Assembly: GCF_019750675.1 (NCBI RefSeq)
Contig: NZ_JAIEOF010000357.1
Span: forward strand, 1 to 39,807
Length of the DNA: 39,807 nt
DNA from: Methylobacterium sp.
GTDB lineage: Bacteria; Pseudomonadota; Alphaproteobacteria; Rhizobiales; Beijerinckiaceae
Reading direction: 5' to 3'
Position 1 is the first letter of the stretch; every line of letters begins with the position of its first letter. Made by a program: the position numbers and the translations under genes. The notes beneath the pieces are model-generated. The model saw only the letters and a program-made list of their open reading frames with translations. It made no database searches and had not been told where the DNA came from. Below, piece after piece: positions 38,628-39,807 of the stretch.

Positions 38628-39403
38628 CGCGGTACCTCGGGCATCGGGGGCTCGGACATCAAGGCCTCCGGCGGGTGGTCCGGCCGCTCTACCAGGGCGG
38701 GGCCCAGCGCGATGCGGCCGTCGAAGACGAAGCAGTCGCCGGCCCAGCGGTTCTCGGCCTCCGGCACCGTCTCCAGATAGCGCAGGATGCCGCCCTCGAG
38801 GTGGCGCACGTCGCTAAAGCCCCGTGCGCGCATGTAGGCGCCCGCCTTCTCGCAGCGGATGCCGCCGGTGCAGAACATCGCCACGGTGGCGTGCGCCGCC
38901 GGATCGAGGCCGTCGGCGTAGGTGCGGAACGCGCTGAACCGGGTGATCCCCGGATCGACCGCGCCGGGAAAGCTGCCGAGCGCCACCTCGAAGGCGTTGC
39001 GGGTGTCGATCAAGAGAAGGCCCGGCGTGTCGAGGAGCGCGTTCCAGGCCTCCGGCGGCACGGGGGTGCCGGCCGCGGTCGCGTCGGTGACGCCGTCGTC
39101 GAAGGTGACGATCTCGCGCTTCACCCGAACCTTCAGGTGCCGGAACGGCGGCGCCCCGGCCTGCGAGAGCTTGCAGTCGAGCCCGCCCAGGCGCCCGCCG
39201 AAGAGCGGGCCGGTGCGGAGTGCGGCCAGGAAGGCGTCCATCGCGGCGGGCGTGCCCGCCACCGTGCCGTTGAGCCCCTCCCGCGCCAGAAGCAGGGTGC
39301 CGGTGAGGCCGAGCTCCGCGCAGAGCGCCTCCAGGGGGGCTCGCAGGGCCTCCGCGTCGGGCAGGGCGACGAACGTGTACAGGGCGGCGACGGTCAGGGG
39401 CAT
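38624..39403 (-). CDS. trhO: Rhodanese-domain tRNA uridine(34) hydroxylase, TrhO/YceA-like
   Basis: YTFVALPD..., GTLLLAREGLNGTVAG, LLIDTRNAFEVALGSFPGAVDP, MFCTGGIRCEKAGAYMRARGF. Confidence 0.93.
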   Translation of the reverse strand: MPLTVAALYTFVALPDAEALRAPLEALCAELGLTGTLLLAREGLNGTVAGTPAAMDAFLAALRTGPLFGGRLGGLDCKLSQAGAPPFRHLKVRVKREIVTFDDGVTDATAAGTPVPPEAWNALLDTPGLLLIDTRNAFEVALGSFPGAVDPGITRFSAFRTYADGLDPAAHATVAMFCTGGIRCEKAGAYMRARGFSDVRHLEGGILRYLETVPEAENRWAGDCFVFDGRIALGPALVERPDHPPEALMSEPPMPEVPR

Positions 39404-39462
39404 CGAGGACGCGGATCGCGGGGGGAGGGGCAGGGCGGGCGAATATCCGGGGCGCGAGGGGT

Positions 39463-39807
39463 TCAGGGCGCGTCCACCCGGCGCAGCACGAAGGTGGTGC
39501 CGATCTCGGGGTCGCGGCGCCAGCGCCCGTCCCCCGTGGGCACCAGGGAGACCATGTGCCCGCGCCGGGCGACGAGGGTCAGGCGCCCCTTGTCGAAGCG
39601 CCAGGAGACCGGATCGAACACCGCCAGCCCGCTGTCGCGGCAGGCATCCAGGATGCGCACCGGGGCCGGCGCCGGGGCCCCCGTCAATTCGATGCGGCAG
39701 ACATCCTGCTCGCGGTAGCGGTCCAGGGCGTAGGTGCCCGGCGCCGGCCCGTCGCCGGACGGGGCGGGCTCCCCGCGCGCGGCCGGGCCGACCCGCGTGT
39801 CCGGGGC
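39463..39807 (-). CDS. Partial protein, AprI/Inh metalloprotease-inhibitor-like domain (continues beyond window)
   Basis: Reading upstream of the listed TTG gives ...DRYREQDVCRIELTGAPAPAPVRILDACRDSGLAVFDPVSWRFDKGRLTLVARRGHMVSLVPTGDGRWRRDPEIGTTFVLRRVDAP; open to the window edge. Confidence 0.6.
   Translation of the reverse strand, partial: APDTRVGPAARGEPAPSGDGPAPGTYALDRYREQDVCRIELTGAPAPAPVRILDACRDSGLAVFDPVSWRFDKGRLTLVARRGHMVSLVPTGDGRWRRDPEIGTTFVLRRVDAP

Noticed and set aside
1-39807. CRISPR arrays, tRNA/rRNA genes, prophage or transposase genes
   Set aside because: Looked for direct-repeat arrays, cloverleaf/TPsiC signatures and transposase-like ORFs; none was seen.

Overview
High-GC alphaproteobacterial chromosome segment; a Methylobacterium-like origin is inferred from gene content and composition, not proven. 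The left ~16 kb is an oxalate / formyl-CoA catabolic island: two formyl-CoA:oxalate CoA-transferase paralogs (3289-4539 + and 12064-13338 -), oxalyl-CoA decarboxylase (13458-15233 -), an OxlT-like MFS oxalate/formate antiporter (6916-8232 -), an FCD-type GntR regulator (15805-16497 +), a single-domain PAS protein, an OsmC / SnoaL-like / esterase operon, an HPP-CBS membrane protein, a small CBS protein and an uncharacterised P-loop protein. The strongest new signal is a palindrome, TGGYAT-N5-ATACCA, found three times, at 2524-2541 (PAS-frc1 / osmC divergent promoter region), 8380-8397 (upstream of oxlT) and 15549-15566 (oxc / gntR divergent promoter region). Two of the copies share an identical 18-mer. 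This is a candidate operator that would define an oxalate regulon. The PAS protein upstream of frc1 carries a 'PERQRKRH' motif that aligns by eye with the FixL heme-ligand segment. The rest of the window holds a KaiC-like / HWE-kinase pair, an OpgC-SGNH-flippase-GNAT envelope-glycan cluster, FKBP PPIase, a PAS-PAS-HTH regulator, the large NAD-glutamate dehydrogenase, a double-PAS soluble chemoreceptor, a candidate terminated small RNA upstream of rpsU, a response regulator, a class II glutamine amidotransferase, an aldehyde dehydrogenase whose C-terminus runs through a REP-like hairpin, a lower-GC orphan membrane ORF, slyX, trhO and a partial AprI/Inh-like protein. All calls are from reading the sequence; no database search was run.
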